A stretch of DNA of 64,000 bases from Marivita sp030148515 (GCF_048006345.1 NZ_CP180351.1:1364001-1428000); one strand, 5' to 3'; counted from the first letter of the stretch, positions 1 through 9,171 are shown. Notes: generated from the letters alone by a model not told the origin. Program-made: numbers and translations.

Positions 1-466
1 TCTGGTCATCCTCGGACAGTCCATCCGACTTTGCTTTCTTGATCTGATCCATGCCGTCGCGCCGGACGTTGCGTACTGAAACGCGCGCGTGCTCGGCATA
101 TTGACCTGCCACCTTGCCAAGTTCGCGGCGGCGTTCTTCGTTCAATTCGGGAATTGGCAGCATGATGATCGTGCCATTGAGCTGCGGGTTGATGCCAAGG
201 CCGCTTTCGCGGATCGCTTTTTCGACCTTCCCGACCAGTCCCTTGTCCCACACATTGATCGTAACCATCCGGGGTTCCGGCACGTTGACCGTCCCCACCT
301 GGTTGATCGGGGTCATGCTGCCATACGCGTCCACCATGACCGGCTCCAGCATGGATGCGCTGGCCCGTCCGGTGCGCAGCGAGGCGAATTCCGTGCGCAG
401 GTTCGCCATCGCACCATCCATGCGGCGCGTCAGATCGTCAGTGTCGAGAATGAAGTCATCTGCCAT
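1..466 (-). CDS. frr: Ribosome recycling factor, C-terminus cut by window edge
   Basis: The minus strand reads from an ATG at 466 through about 155 codons to the window edge with no stop, so the last 30 or so residues of this usually 185-187-aa protein lie outside. The N-terminus MADDFILDTDDLTRRMDGAM and the later LRTGRAS, NVPEPRM and NGTIIMLPIPELNEERR segments are typical of RRF, which with EF-G splits post-termination ribosomes in the cytoplasm. It lies 115 bases downstream of pyrH on the same strand, the common pyrH-frr order, so co-transcription is likely. Confidence 0.96.
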   Translation of the reverse strand, partial: MADDFILDTDDLTRRMDGAMANLRTEFASLRTGRASASMLEPVMVDAYGSMTPINQVGTVNVPEPRMVTINVWDKGLVGKVEKAIRESGLGINPQLNGTIIMLPIPELNEERRRELGKVAGQYAEHARVSVRNVRRDGMDQIKKAKSDGLSEDDQ

Positions 467-581
467 GAGGCCCTCAAGAGCGGTTTTTCTGCTTTGTTTT
501 GCGTTTTATGCGACGCGTGCCCGAAAGTATAGCACCTTACGTCACTCTGGTTTATTCACCGGAAGGTCTGTGACCGATTGG

Positions 582-1349
582 TCAGGCCGCCTCGCCTGCA
601 CCGAATTTGCTGCTTCCACCATGCACCATGGTGTAGGTGCCATCCCCGGCAAGGATACCGCGGAATCCGCCCGGTTCATCCAGTGAAAAGACGATGATCG
701 GCAGGTTGTTGTCCCGTGCCAGCGCAATGGCCGACGCATCCATCACCTTGAGGTTTTTCTGGAGCACTTCGTCATAGCTGACCGTATCGTACCGCTTGGC
801 GTCCGAATGGGCGCGCGGGTCTTTGTCATAAATCCCATCCACCCCGTTCTTGCCCATCAGTATCGCTTCGCAGTTCATCTCGTTGGCGCGCAATGCAGCT
901 GCGGTGTCGGTGGTGAAATAGGGGTTCCCGGTGCCGCCAGCAAAGACGCAGACGCGCTTCTTCTCAAGATGGCGGACGGCGCGGCGACGGATATAAGGCT
1001 CGGCCACTTCGTCCATGCGGATCGCGGAAATCACGCGGGTGAAGACGCCCTGCTCTTCTAGCGCGGATTGCATGGCCAGCGCGTTCATCACAGTGGCAAG
1101 CATGCCCATGTAGTCCGCCGTGGTGCGTTCCATACCCTGCGCGCTGCCTTGAAGCCCCCGGAACACGTTGCCGCCGCCGATCACCATGCAAATCTCGACA
1201 CCGAGGTCGTGTACGGATTTGACCTCTTGCGCGATGCGCTGGACCGTTGGGGGGTGCAATCCGAACCCCTGATCCCCCATCAGCGCCTCGCCCGAGATCT
1301 TGAGCATCACACGTTTGTATTTCGGATGAGGGGTTTGGGTGTCCGCCAT
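582..1349 (-). CDS. pyrH: UMP kinase (uridylate kinase)
   Basis: This 255-aa cytoplasmic amino-acid-kinase-fold enzyme phosphorylates UMP to UDP in pyrimidine nucleotide synthesis. Visible landmarks are KRVMLKISGEALMG near residues 12-25 (phosphate-binding Lys and glycine), VIGGGNVFRG near 57-66, an FAGGTGNPYFTTDTAAALRA segment for nucleotide binding, and KNGVDGIYDKDPR. Length is slightly above the usual 235-250 aa owing to a short polar N-terminal tail. It is the promoter-proximal gene of pyrH-frr. A 130-base divergent gap separates it from miaA. Confidence 0.97.
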   Translation of the reverse strand: MADTQTPHPKYKRVMLKISGEALMGDQGFGLHPPTVQRIAQEVKSVHDLGVEICMVIGGGNVFRGLQGSAQGMERTTADYMGMLATVMNALAMQSALEEQGVFTRVISAIRMDEVAEPYIRRRAVRHLEKKRVCVFAGGTGNPYFTTDTAAALRANEMNCEAILMGKNGVDGIYDKDPRAHSDAKRYDTVSYDEVLQKNLKVMDASAIALARDNNLPIIVFSLDEPGGFRGILAGDGTYTMVHGGSSKFGAGEAA

Positions 1350-1479
1350 GTTGCGCTCCGTTTCAACGAGAGTCTAAGGTTGCCTGCAAACTGTCGGAAA
1401 ACCGGCCTAGGGGCAAGGCGAAGTCGTCCTGTCCTGCAAACTGGCCGCAGGCGCGGCATATCTCTGAGAGGCAACAGGC

Positions 1480-2382
1480 GTGGCGCAACGCGTTTCAGAT
1501 CGGATCGCAGCGATGGATCCGCAAAAGCCGGTACTGATTGCGGGTCCCACGGCAAGCGGCAAGTCAGAGTTGGCTTTGCGCATCGCCGAGGCGCAGGGAG
1601 GTGTTGTCGTCAATGCCGATGCGATCCAAGTCTACGCCAATTGGCGGGTTCTGACGGCACGTCCATCGCAAGCGGACGAAGCACGCGCGCAGCACGTGCT
1701 GTACGGGCATGTTGCGGGGGATGTGCCCTATTCCGTGGGTGACTGGCTGCGCGACCTCGAACATGTCCTGACCGCCGGGGCGCGTCCGATCATCGTTGGT
1801 GGGACGGGCTTGTATTTTACCGCTCTGACCGAGGGTCTGGCGCAAATCCCCGCCACACCGGACGAGATTCGGCAAACCGCGATGCAGCGGATCGATACCG
1901 AAGGCCATGCTGGGCTGGTCGACGAACTCGACCTGAAGACCCGCAATCGCATCGACACTGCCAACCCGATGCGGGTTCAGCGGGCTTGGGAGGTGCTGAC
2001 CCATACCGGCAAAGGTCTCGCCGATTGGCAGGAGACGACCGCTCCGCCGCGCCTGCCGCTCAGCGCTGTCACACCATTGGTGGTGAACGCCGCGAAAGAC
2101 TGGCTCACCCCACGGATCGAGGCTCGGTTCGACCGGATGCTCGAAACCGGAGCGATGGAAGAAGCACATGCCAATCGTGCAACATGGTCGCCCGACCTGC
2201 CTTCGGCCAAAGCCATCGGTGCTGCCGAATTGATGGCGGTGATCGACGGGACCATGACGCTGCAAGAGGCACGAGACAGGTCCACGATCCTCACGCGGCA
2301 ATTCGCAAAACGACAACGCACGTGGTTCCGCGCCCGCATGCAGTTCTGGCAGCAGGTTGACGCAGCGGAACTCCAGTCCTGA
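1480..2382 (+). CDS. miaA: tRNA dimethylallyltransferase
   Basis: MiaA transfers a dimethylallyl group to A37 of tRNAs reading UNN codons. The P-loop GPTASGKS is followed by VNADAIQVYANW, the VGGTGLYFTAL motif and FAKRQRTWFR near the C-terminus. The start is ambiguous: GTG at 1480 has a GAGAGG ribosome site about 7 bases upstream, but the in-frame ATG at 1513 (MDPQKPVLIAGP) fits the usual family N-terminus better. Length of 289-300 aa is normal. Both tRNA genes in this window encode A36-A37-A38, the sequence MiaA requires, so they are probable substrates. Confidence 0.95.
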   Translation: MAQRVSDRIAAMDPQKPVLIAGPTASGKSELALRIAEAQGGVVVNADAIQVYANWRVLTARPSQADEARAQHVLYGHVAGDVPYSVGDWLRDLEHVLTAGARPIIVGGTGLYFTALTEGLAQIPATPDEIRQTAMQRIDTEGHAGLVDELDLKTRNRIDTANPMRVQRAWEVLTHTGKGLADWQETTAPPRLPLSAVTPLVVNAAKDWLTPRIEARFDRMLETGAMEEAHANRATWSPDLPSAKAIGAAELMAVIDGTMTLQEARDRSTILTRQFAKRQRTWFRARMQFWQQVDAAELQS

Positions 2383-2588
2383 ATTTTCGTCACTGGGGTC
2401 GCCTGCAGATCAAATGTCGCAAGAAGGCAAGCCGGGTGTCGCAATCAGACACTAAAAGGTCTAGTCTGACGATTGACGGAACCTTTGGGATCAGGCGCAA
2501 TGCATCAAAAAGCGCCCCATTCAAAGTACGGGATACACCCGTCGAATTCCAAAGCGCCCAATAAGAAGTATGTCACAGGGAGAAACAG

Positions 2589-4256
2589 ATGACGCACACC
2601 ACTCAGACGAAGACATTACATCCGGCGGCCAAGCTTTATGCCGAGGAATACAAGGCGGGCTTGATGGACCGTCGCGAATTCCTGACGCGCGCGACCAGCA
2701 TGGGCGTCACGGCTGCGGCCGCCTATGGCATGATCGGACTTGCACAGCCCGTTCAGGCACAGACAGCCAATATCCAGCAGGGCGGCACCCTGCGCATCCA
2801 GACGCTGGTCAAAGCGATGAAAGACCCCCGCGCCTATGACTGGTCCGAGATCGGCAACCAGTCGCGCGGTTTCCTTGAATACCTCATCGAATACCAGAAC
2901 GACGGTTCCTTCCGCGGCATGCTGCTTGAAAGCTGGGAGGTCAGCGAGGACGCCAAGACCTACACGCTGAATGTGCGCCCGGGCGTGACTTGGAACAACG
3001 GCGATCCATTCACAGCGGCAGATGTGGCGCGGAACATCACCGGTTGGTGCGATTCGGCCATGGAAGGCAACTCCATGTCGGCGCGCATGGGCGGGCTCAT
3101 CGACTCCAACACCGGTCAGGCCCGCGACGGTGCCATCGAAGTGGTTGATGATCTGACAGTTCGTTTGAATCTCACGGCTCCGGATATCGCGATCATCGCC
3201 AACATGTCCGACTACCCCTCTGCCATCGTGCATGAGAGCTATGACGGCGGCGACGTTTATGCCAACGGCATCGGCACCGGTCCGTTCCGCCCGGTCTCCA
3301 TCGAAGTGGGTGTGAAAGCGGTCATCGAACGCGCCACCGATCACACGTGGTGGGGCACCGAGGTTCTGGGTGGACCTTACCTCGACCGCATCGAATTCAT
3401 CGACTACGGCACTGATCCGGCTTCTTGGCTGGCGGCGGCGGAATTGGGTGAAGTCGATCTGCTTTATGAATTGGTTGGTGACTTCATCGACATCCTCGAC
3501 GCCATCGGTTGGGTGAAGACCGAAACCGTGACAGCGGCCACGCTGGTTCACCGCTTCAACCAGCAGACCGAAGTTGATGGTCGTGTGCCCTATGCGGACC
3601 GCAATGTGCGCGTCGCGCTGGCGATGATGGTCGACAACGCGGTCTGTCTTGAGCTGGGCTACAATGGTCGCGGCCAGGTGGCCGAAAACCACCATGTCTG
3701 CCCGATACACCCGGCTTATGCCGATATCGGTCCGGCACCGTTCGATCCGGCGGCAGGCAAGGCCATGCTCGACGGCACAGATTTCGCCGATTACGAGCAC
3801 GAGCTGATCACGCTGGACGACGACTGGGAGCGCAACACCGGTGCTTCGGTGCGAGCGCAGATCGCGGATGCAGGTGTGAACATCAAGCACACGGTTCTGC
3901 CCGGTTCGACCTTCTGGAACGACTGGACCAAGTTCCCGTTCAGCGCGACCACCTGGAACCACCGTCCGCTCGACGTGCAGGTTCTGTCGCTGGCCTATCG
4001 CTCGGGCGAGGCCTGGAACGAGAGCGGCTACGCCAACCCGGAGTTCGACGCGCTGATGGCCGACGCTCTGTCCATCGCTGACGCCGACAAGCGGCGCGAG
4101 GTGATGGCCAAGGTGCAGCAAACCCTGCGTGATGATGGCGTGATGATCCAGCCGTTCTGGCGGTCGCTCTACAACCACCACAACGGCAATGTTGTGAACG
4201 CAGAGAAGCACCCGTCGCACGAGTTCCATCTCTACAAGTTCGGGTTCGCGGCCTGA
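2589..4256 (+). CDS. ABC transporter periplasmic peptide-type substrate-binding protein (SBP family 5)
   Basis: A 555-aa solute-binding protein heading an importer operon. The N-terminus carries DRREFLTRA with the twin arginines at residues 28-29, then an Ala-rich hydrophobic stretch ending at AQPVQAQ, which indicates Tat-type export. Family-5 features include the LLESWEVSEDAKTYTLNVRPGVTW region, the GTGPFRP segment and a C-terminal PFWRSLYNHHNGNV. GGGAGAAACAG just before the ATG is a good ribosome site. Family 5 proteins bind di- and oligopeptides, nickel, sugars or opines; the substrate cannot be read from sequence. The 206-base upstream gap has a possible TTGACG -35 near 2475 but no convincing -10. 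Confidence 0.92.
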   Translation: MTHTTQTKTLHPAAKLYAEEYKAGLMDRREFLTRATSMGVTAAAAYGMIGLAQPVQAQTANIQQGGTLRIQTLVKAMKDPRAYDWSEIGNQSRGFLEYLIEYQNDGSFRGMLLESWEVSEDAKTYTLNVRPGVTWNNGDPFTAADVARNITGWCDSAMEGNSMSARMGGLIDSNTGQARDGAIEVVDDLTVRLNLTAPDIAIIANMSDYPSAIVHESYDGGDVYANGIGTGPFRPVSIEVGVKAVIERATDHTWWGTEVLGGPYLDRIEFIDYGTDPASWLAAAELGEVDLLYELVGDFIDILDAIGWVKTETVTAATLVHRFNQQTEVDGRVPYADRNVRVALAMMVDNAVCLELGYNGRGQVAENHHVCPIHPAYADIGPAPFDPAAGKAMLDGTDFADYEHELITLDDDWERNTGASVRAQIADAGVNIKHTVLPGSTFWNDWTKFPFSATTWNHRPLDVQVLSLAYRSGEAWNESGYANPEFDALMADALSIADADKRREVMAKVQQTLRDDGVMIQPFWRSLYNHHNGNVVNAEKHPSHEFHLYKFGFAA

Positions 4257-4270
4257 TCCATGCTCTGGCC

Positions 4271-4297
4271 CCGCCCTCCTGTTCGTCAGGGGGGCGG
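4271..4297 (+). terminator. Intercistronic hairpin after the binding-protein gene
   Basis: CCGCCCTCCTG at 4271-4281, loop TTCGT, and CAGGGGGGCGG at 4287-4297 form an 11-bp stem with one G-U wobble. No T-run follows. It lies between the abundant binding protein and the first permease. In importer operons such hairpins usually protect the upstream mRNA or reduce read-through, raising binding protein relative to membrane parts; that role is inferred. Confidence 0.7.
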
Positions 4298-4361
4298 TGG
4301 CCCATGAGACCCCACGCTCTGCGCGCTCTTGCGTGGACATGATGAGGGAGACCCACCCGAC

Positions 4362-5417
4362 ATGGCTTTTTTTCTGCTCCGACGCATCGGAACGATGCTT
4401 CTGACAGCCCTTTGTTTGACGTTCATTGTTTTCTGGCTCACCAATCTTGCCCCGAACCTGGAAAAACTGGCCAAGAACCAGGGCAACGTCCGGATGACGG
4501 ACGAACAGGTCGCAAGCTTTCTTCAGGATCGCGGCTACGGCCAGCCCCTGCCCCTCAAATACGCGCAATGGCTTGGCGTCGCCCCCGGTTGGGTGATCGA
4601 AGGCCGGGACGGCACGGTGCGGTCGCGCTGCAACGGTGTGCTTGAAAACGGTGTTCTGCCGGACGACGCCCGCAGCTTTTGCGGCGTTTTGCAAGGAGAC
4701 TGGGGCTATTCGACCGTTTTTCAGGACGGTGTCGGGTCGATCATTGCCACGCGGCTGGGCCTGACCGGCAAGCTGATGTTTTGGGTGATGATGGTCATGG
4801 TGCCCGGCGCTTTGATCATCGGCGTGCTGGCCGGCATGCGCGAAGGCAGCCGTACAGACAGGTCGCTGTCCACCGTGTCGATCATCACAACCGCCACGCC
4901 GGAATACGTGTCGGGCGTCGTGTTCATCGCCGTCTTTGCCTCTACTGCCTTTGGTCTGCGCTGGTTCAACGGCTCGGCCACCAGCGCGATGGAGGATGCA
5001 ACCTTCGAGAACTTCACCCTGCCGGTAATGACCATCGCGCTTTACGGGATGGGATACATCGCCCGCATGACCCGCGCCTCCATGGCCGAAGTGATGACGG
5101 CGCAATACATCCGCACCGCCCGTCTGAAGGGTGTCAGCTTCCCGAACATTGTCATGAAACACGCACTGCGGAACGCGCTGATCGCACCCTTTACGGTGAT
5201 CATGCTGCAATTTCCATGGCTTCTGAACGGCGTGGTGATCGTCGAGACCCTGTTCAACTACAAGGGCTTCGGCTGGACGCTGGTGCAGGCCGCTGGAAAC
5301 AACGACATCGAGCTTTTGCTGGGTGTGTCGGTGGTGTCGGTCTTCGTGGTGCTTATCACGCAGCTCATCTCGGATATCGGCTACGTTTACCTTAACCCAC
5401 GCATCAGCGTGTCCTGA
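4362..5417 (+). CDS. ABC transporter permease, DppB/OppB type
   Basis: Inner-membrane subunit of the peptide-type importer, 351 aa from the ATG at 4362, which has GGGAG about 12 bases upstream; a TTG at 4329 would add 11 polar residues and is less likely. The N-terminal membrane segment MAFFLLRRIGTMLLTALCLTFIVFW is the usual DppB opening. The cytoplasmic EAA-type loop appears as YIRTARLKGVSFPNIVMKHALRNALI. A roughly 100-residue periplasmic insert after TM1 contains two cysteines (RCNG and SFCG), possibly a disulfide. The second permease begins 18 bases after the stop. Confidence 0.92.
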   Translation: MAFFLLRRIGTMLLTALCLTFIVFWLTNLAPNLEKLAKNQGNVRMTDEQVASFLQDRGYGQPLPLKYAQWLGVAPGWVIEGRDGTVRSRCNGVLENGVLPDDARSFCGVLQGDWGYSTVFQDGVGSIIATRLGLTGKLMFWVMMVMVPGALIIGVLAGMREGSRTDRSLSTVSIITTATPEYVSGVVFIAVFASTAFGLRWFNGSATSAMEDATFENFTLPVMTIALYGMGYIARMTRASMAEVMTAQYIRTARLKGVSFPNIVMKHALRNALIAPFTVIMLQFPWLLNGVVIVETLFNYKGFGWTLVQAAGNNDIELLLGVSVVSVFVVLITQLISDIGYVYLNPRISVS

Positions 5418-5434
5418 GCGGAAGGAAAAGCAGT

Positions 5435-6628
5435 ATGGAACCGCTCAGCTGGTTAGAGATCATCACCCGGGTCGGCATACAGTTCATGCCTGTCTGGGTT
5501 GCGCTGATCGCACTTTTCACCCTGTCCATCGTCTACAAGCGCAGGCTTGGGCTTTACGGCAAACTGTTTGACAGCACCATCGGGATGATCGGCTTTGCGC
5601 TGGTGATGTTCTGGGTTTTCACAGGCATCTTCGGTGCCTTCGACCTGATCATCACGCATGACCCACTGGCGCAGGTGTCGAGCATGAAGAACAAGCCTCC
5701 CGGCACCCCGATCATGGGCGCCGAGGACGGGCAATATCCCTATTACCTTTTCGGCGGCGACAACCTTGCCCGCGACGTGTTCAGCCGCATGGTCAAAGGT
5801 GCGTGGGTTGTGGTGCAGATCGCGCCTTTGGCGACACTCTTTGCCTTCATGGTCGGGATCACGCTGGGCCTGCCTGCGGGATATTACGGCGGACGGCTTG
5901 ATACGTTTCTCAGCTTTCTGGCGAACCTGATCCTCGCCTTTCCGGTGATCCTGCTGTTCTATCTGCTCGTTACACCGGAGATCGTGGATACCGGCATCCC
6001 GAATTACATGGCGATGGTTCTGTTCGTATTTCCGATCATCTTTGTCGGGGTCCTGCTCAATTCCAGGTACCGCACGCAACCAAAGGTCCGCACGCCGCTC
6101 TTGATCGGGGTGCTCGGGGTGATGGGGTGGCTTTACCTCTCGCTGATCTCTCAACCGGGTACGGCGCTCACGGTGCTGCCAGACGCGGTGGACCTTTTCA
6201 ATCTGCAGGGCGGTATCCTCGTGGTGTTCGTGTCGGTGGTTTTCGTCAACTCGCCCACGGTGTTCCGTATCGTGCGCGGACTGACCATGGACATCAAAAC
6301 CCGCGATTACGTGGCTGCCGCACAGACCCGGGGGGAGCGGCCATGGTACATCATGCTGTGGGAGATCCTGCCCAATGCGCGCGGGCCGCTGATCGTCGAT
6401 TTCTGCCTGCGGATCGGCTACACAACGATCCTTCTGGGCACCTTGGGGTTCTTCGGACTGGGCCTGCCGCCGGAAAGCCCGGATTGGGGCACCACGATCA
6501 ATGACGGGCGACGGTTGCTGCAGATTTACCTGCATCCTGCGATGGTCCCCGCCTTTGCGCTTTTGAGCATGGTGCTTGGGTTGAACTTGTTGGCCGATGG
6601 GCTGCGCGAGGAATTGTTGCGCGATTGA
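5435..6628 (+). CDS. ABC transporter permease, DppC/OppC type
   Basis: Second membrane subunit of the importer, 397 aa, longer than the usual 280-300 aa. Extra length comes from an extended N-terminal membrane region and an insert around residues 200-250, between the TM segments reading VLFVFPIIFVGVLLN and GVLGVMGWLYLSLIS. The C-terminal half has the canonical loop RDYVAAAQTRGERPWYIMLWEILPNA followed by TLGFFGLGLPPESPDWGTTI. It probably pairs with the preceding permease. The fused ATPase follows after 98 bases that carry an intergenic repeat. Confidence 0.92.
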   Translation: MEPLSWLEIITRVGIQFMPVWVALIALFTLSIVYKRRLGLYGKLFDSTIGMIGFALVMFWVFTGIFGAFDLIITHDPLAQVSSMKNKPPGTPIMGAEDGQYPYYLFGGDNLARDVFSRMVKGAWVVVQIAPLATLFAFMVGITLGLPAGYYGGRLDTFLSFLANLILAFPVILLFYLLVTPEIVDTGIPNYMAMVLFVFPIIFVGVLLNSRYRTQPKVRTPLLIGVLGVMGWLYLSLISQPGTALTVLPDAVDLFNLQGGILVVFVSVVFVNSPTVFRIVRGLTMDIKTRDYVAAAQTRGERPWYIMLWEILPNARGPLIVDFCLRIGYTTILLGTLGFFGLGLPPESPDWGTTINDGRRLLQIYLHPAMVPAFALLSMVLGLNLLADGLREELLRD

Positions 6629-6665
6629 TGATGTTAGGATTGGGGGCGCTGCCCCCAAACCCCCG

Positions 6666-6687
6666 AAGTATTTGTGAACCAGAGAAG
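6666..6687 (+). repeat. Interspersed intergenic repeat, copy 1
   Basis: Core AAGTATTTGTGAACCAGAGAAG lies here in two parts: AAGTATTT at 6666-6673 and GAACCAGAGAAG at 6676-6687. It is preceded by a GGGGGC-gct-GCCCCC-like inverted repeat around 6645-6659. Closely matching cores occur at 16640-16661 and 42412-42433, with a diverged copy at 40291-40311, all in gaps between genes. Confidence 0.75.
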
Positions 6688-6726
6688 CAGGGAACCTGCC
6701 CTGCCATCCCAACCGGGAGAGACAAG

Positions 6727-8811
6727 ATGAAAGACAGCTACGACGGACCCATTCTCGAGATCGACAGCCTGTCGATTTCGTTCTTCACCCGGCTGCGGGA
6801 AATTCCGGCGGTGATGGATTTCTCGGTCCGGGTGATGCCGGGCGAAGCGGTCGGCCTTGTGGGCGAGTCGGGTTGCGGGAAGTCCACCGTTGCGCTGGGT
6901 GTCATGCAGGATCTGGGCAAGAACGGGCGCATCGTCGGCGGGTCGATCAAGTTCAAGGGCCGTGATCTGAATGCGATGAGCCAGGAAGAATTGCGCAAGA
7001 TCCGCGGCTCCGAGATTGCGATGATCTACCAGGAGCCGATGGCGTCGCTGAACCCGGCGATGAAGATCGGCAGGCAGCTGATGGAAGTGCCGATGATCCA
7101 TCGCGGATCGTCCGAGAAAGAAGCGTATGAGCGTGCGCTTCAGGTGGTCACGGATGTGAAACTGCCGGACCCGGCGCGCATTCTGGACGCCTATCCGCAC
7201 CAGCTTTCCGGCGGCCAGCAGCAGCGTATCGTGATTGCCATGGCGCTGATGGCCGAGCCGTCGCTGCTCATCCTCGATGAGCCGACAACCGCGCTTGACG
7301 TGACGGTCGAGGCGGCGGTGGTCGAACTGGTCAAGGAACTGGGCAAGAAATACGGCACCTCGATGCTGTTCATCAGCCACAACCTTGGTCTGGTGCTGGA
7401 GACCTGCGACCGGCTCTGTGTGATGTATTCCGGCGAAGCAGTGGAGCGCGGGTCGATCAAGGACGTGTTCGACGAGATGCAGCACCCCTACACGCAGGCC
7501 CTGTTCCGGTCGATCCCCCTGCCCGGTGCCGACAAGAACGCGCGACCCCTGCGCGCGATACCCGGCAATTTTCCCCTGCCGCATGAGCGTCCCAAGGGCT
7601 GCAATTTCGGACCGCGTTGTGATTATTTCGAGGCTGGCCGCTGCGATGCGGGCGACATCAGGATGTTCGATGTTCCGGGCAATGAGCGCCACGCGACGCG
7701 CTGTCTGCGGTTTCAGGAGATCGACTGGCAGGCCCCGATGGTGGCGGGCAATACGACGCAGAAATCGGAACCGGGGCGGGTTGTTCTCAAGATGGACAAC
7801 CTCAAGAAATATTACGAGGTGGCGGCAAACGCGCTTTTCGGAAAACGCGGCGACACCAAGGTGGTCAAGGCCAACGAGACCCTGAGTTTCGAGGCGCGGG
7901 AATCCGAGACATTGGCCATCGTGGGGGAATCCGGTTGCGGCAAATCCACTTTCGCCAAGGTGTTGATGGGGCTCGAGACCGCGACGGACGGGCAGATCCT
8001 GCTCGACAACCGCAACATTGAATCCACCCCGATTGAAAAACGCGACACCCAGACCATCGCCGATGTGCAGATGGTCTTTCAGAACCCCTTCGACACGCTG
8101 AACCCATCGATGACCGTGGGACGGCAGATCATCCGCGCGCTTGAGGTGTTCGGGATCGGCAACAGCGACGCCGAGCGGCGTGAGCGGATGTTGCAACTTC
8201 TGGACCTCGTGAAGCTGCCGCGCGCCTTTGCAGACCGGATGCCACGCCAGTTGTCGGGAGGACAGAAACAACGTGTCGGCATCGCCCGCGCGTTTGCCGG
8301 AAACGCGCGGATCGTGGTGGCGGACGAGCCGGTGTCGGCGCTGGATGTGTCGGTTCAGGCGGCGGTCACGGACCTGCTCATGGAGATTCAGCGCGAACAG
8401 AAGACCACGCTGCTTTTCATCAGCCATGACTTGAGCATCGTGCGCTACCTGTCTGATCGCGTTATGGTTATGTATCTTGGCCATGTGGTGGAGTTGGGCA
8501 CGACCGATCAGGTCTTCGCGCCGCCTTACCACCCCTATACAGAGGCGCTGTTGTCAGCCGTTCCCATCGCGGACACACGGGTGACAAAGAAGCATATCGT
8601 GTTGGAGGGAGACATTCCTTCGGCCATGAACCCGCCGCCGGGCTGTCCGTTTCAGACGCGCTGCCGCTGGAAGTCGCAGGTGCCGGGAGGTCTGTGCGAG
8701 AAAGAGGTGCCGCCGATGCGTCAATTGGGAGAGGGGCACCAGGTGAAATGCCATCTGAGCGATGCGCAATTGGCGGCAATGGAACCAGTCATCCAGATCG
8801 CGGCTGAATAG
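6727..8811 (+). CDS. ABC importer ATPase with two fused nucleotide-binding domains (DppD-DppF fusion)
   Basis: One 694-aa chain holds both ATPase subunits of the importer. Domain 1 has Walker A GESGCGKST near residue 46, signature LSGGQQQR near 159, Walker B LLILDEPTT and a first C-terminal oligopeptide-transporter motif GCNFGPRCDYF. Domain 2 has Walker A GESGCGKST near 400, LSGGQKQR near 508, IVVADEPVSALD and a second cysteine motif GCPFQTRCRW. The paired cysteine motifs are typical of Dpp/Opp ATPases. The ATG at 6727 has GGGAGAG upstream; longer in-frame starts run into the intergenic repeat and are rejected. Domain order suggests a fusion of dppD and dppF. Confidence 0.93.
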   Translation: MKDSYDGPILEIDSLSISFFTRLREIPAVMDFSVRVMPGEAVGLVGESGCGKSTVALGVMQDLGKNGRIVGGSIKFKGRDLNAMSQEELRKIRGSEIAMIYQEPMASLNPAMKIGRQLMEVPMIHRGSSEKEAYERALQVVTDVKLPDPARILDAYPHQLSGGQQQRIVIAMALMAEPSLLILDEPTTALDVTVEAAVVELVKELGKKYGTSMLFISHNLGLVLETCDRLCVMYSGEAVERGSIKDVFDEMQHPYTQALFRSIPLPGADKNARPLRAIPGNFPLPHERPKGCNFGPRCDYFEAGRCDAGDIRMFDVPGNERHATRCLRFQEIDWQAPMVAGNTTQKSEPGRVVLKMDNLKKYYEVAANALFGKRGDTKVVKANETLSFEARESETLAIVGESGCGKSTFAKVLMGLETATDGQILLDNRNIESTPIEKRDTQTIADVQMVFQNPFDTLNPSMTVGRQIIRALEVFGIGNSDAERRERMLQLLDLVKLPRAFADRMPRQLSGGQKQRVGIARAFAGNARIVVADEPVSALDVSVQAAVTDLLMEIQREQKTTLLFISHDLSIVRYLSDRVMVMYLGHVVELGTTDQVFAPPYHPYTEALLSAVPIADTRVTKKHIVLEGDIPSAMNPPPGCPFQTRCRWKSQVPGGLCEKEVPPMRQLGEGHQVKCHLSDAQLAAMEPVIQIAAE

Positions 8812-8879
8812 CCAGACGATGAAGCCGCTTTTGGCGCGCCCCACAGGACTGGATCGGAGTATCGCGAAACGCAGCAGGA

Positions 8880-8895
8880 CAGCCCCAGAGGGCTG
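8880..8895. terminator. Weak hairpin between convergent genes
   Basis: CAGCCC (8880-8885), loop CAGA and GGGCTG (8890-8895) sit between the end of the fused ATPase gene and the end of the convergent Flp-like gene. No strong T-run follows on either strand, so this is only a candidate bidirectional terminator. Confidence 0.4.
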
Positions 8896-8914
8896 CCACG
8901 CCTTTTCATAAGAC

Positions 8915-9103
8915 TTAGTTCGTCAGGAAGTCCTGGGCCGTCAACACGGCGGCACCGGTCGCGTCGGTCACAGCCTGTGTATTATCGGCCAGTCCTGCAT
9001 AGGTCAGCATCGCCATACCCACGACCGCAGCGGTCAGAACGACCCAATCCACGGTGACAGCGCCCGACTCGTCGGCCCGAAAGCTATTGATGAACTTAAT
9101 CAT
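8915..9103 (-). CDS. Flp/Fap-like mini pilin, orphan
   Basis: A 62-aa protein beginning MIKFINSFRADESGAVTVDW, with GGAGAG just upstream of the ATG at 9103. The ESGA sequence followed by a hydrophobic helix (VVLTAAVVGMAMLTYAGLA) resembles Flp-type prepilins, cleaved after Gly by a TadV/CpaA-type peptidase. The residue matching the conserved Glu of processed pilins (usually EY) is Asp here (DW). No tad/cpa assembly gene lies in the window, so it is either assembled by a distant tad locus or is a pilin-like membrane peptide with another role. A LexA-like motif lies about 70 bases upstream. Confidence 0.7.
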   Translation of the reverse strand: MIKFINSFRADESGAVTVDWVVLTAAVVGMAMLTYAGLADNTQAVTDATGAAVLTAQDFLTN

Positions 9104-9171
9104 ACCACTCTCCATATTCCCATGCCTTGACCGCCAATGCAGCGGCTTCAGTCTTGGGTACAGTTCCACAT

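Noticed and set aside
2383..2588. Possible promoter or small RNA upstream of the binding-protein gene
   Set aside because: Only a TTGACG-like -35 is visible with no matching -10 and no stable structure; not enough to call.
2616..5210. Long minus-strand open frame (864 codons) opposite the binding protein and permease genes
   Set aside because: It mirrors codon bias of GC-rich genes on the other strand, is rich in His/Arg/Gln runs and has no recognisable domain; the plus-strand genes are certain.
5453..6712. Minus-strand frame of 419 codons opposite the second permease
   Set aside because: Antisense shadow; His/Gln-rich translation with no family signature.
6634..8532. Minus-strand frame of 632 codons opposite the fused ATPase gene
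   Set aside because: Shadow of the ATPase gene; low-complexity His/Arg-rich, no ribosome site or domain.
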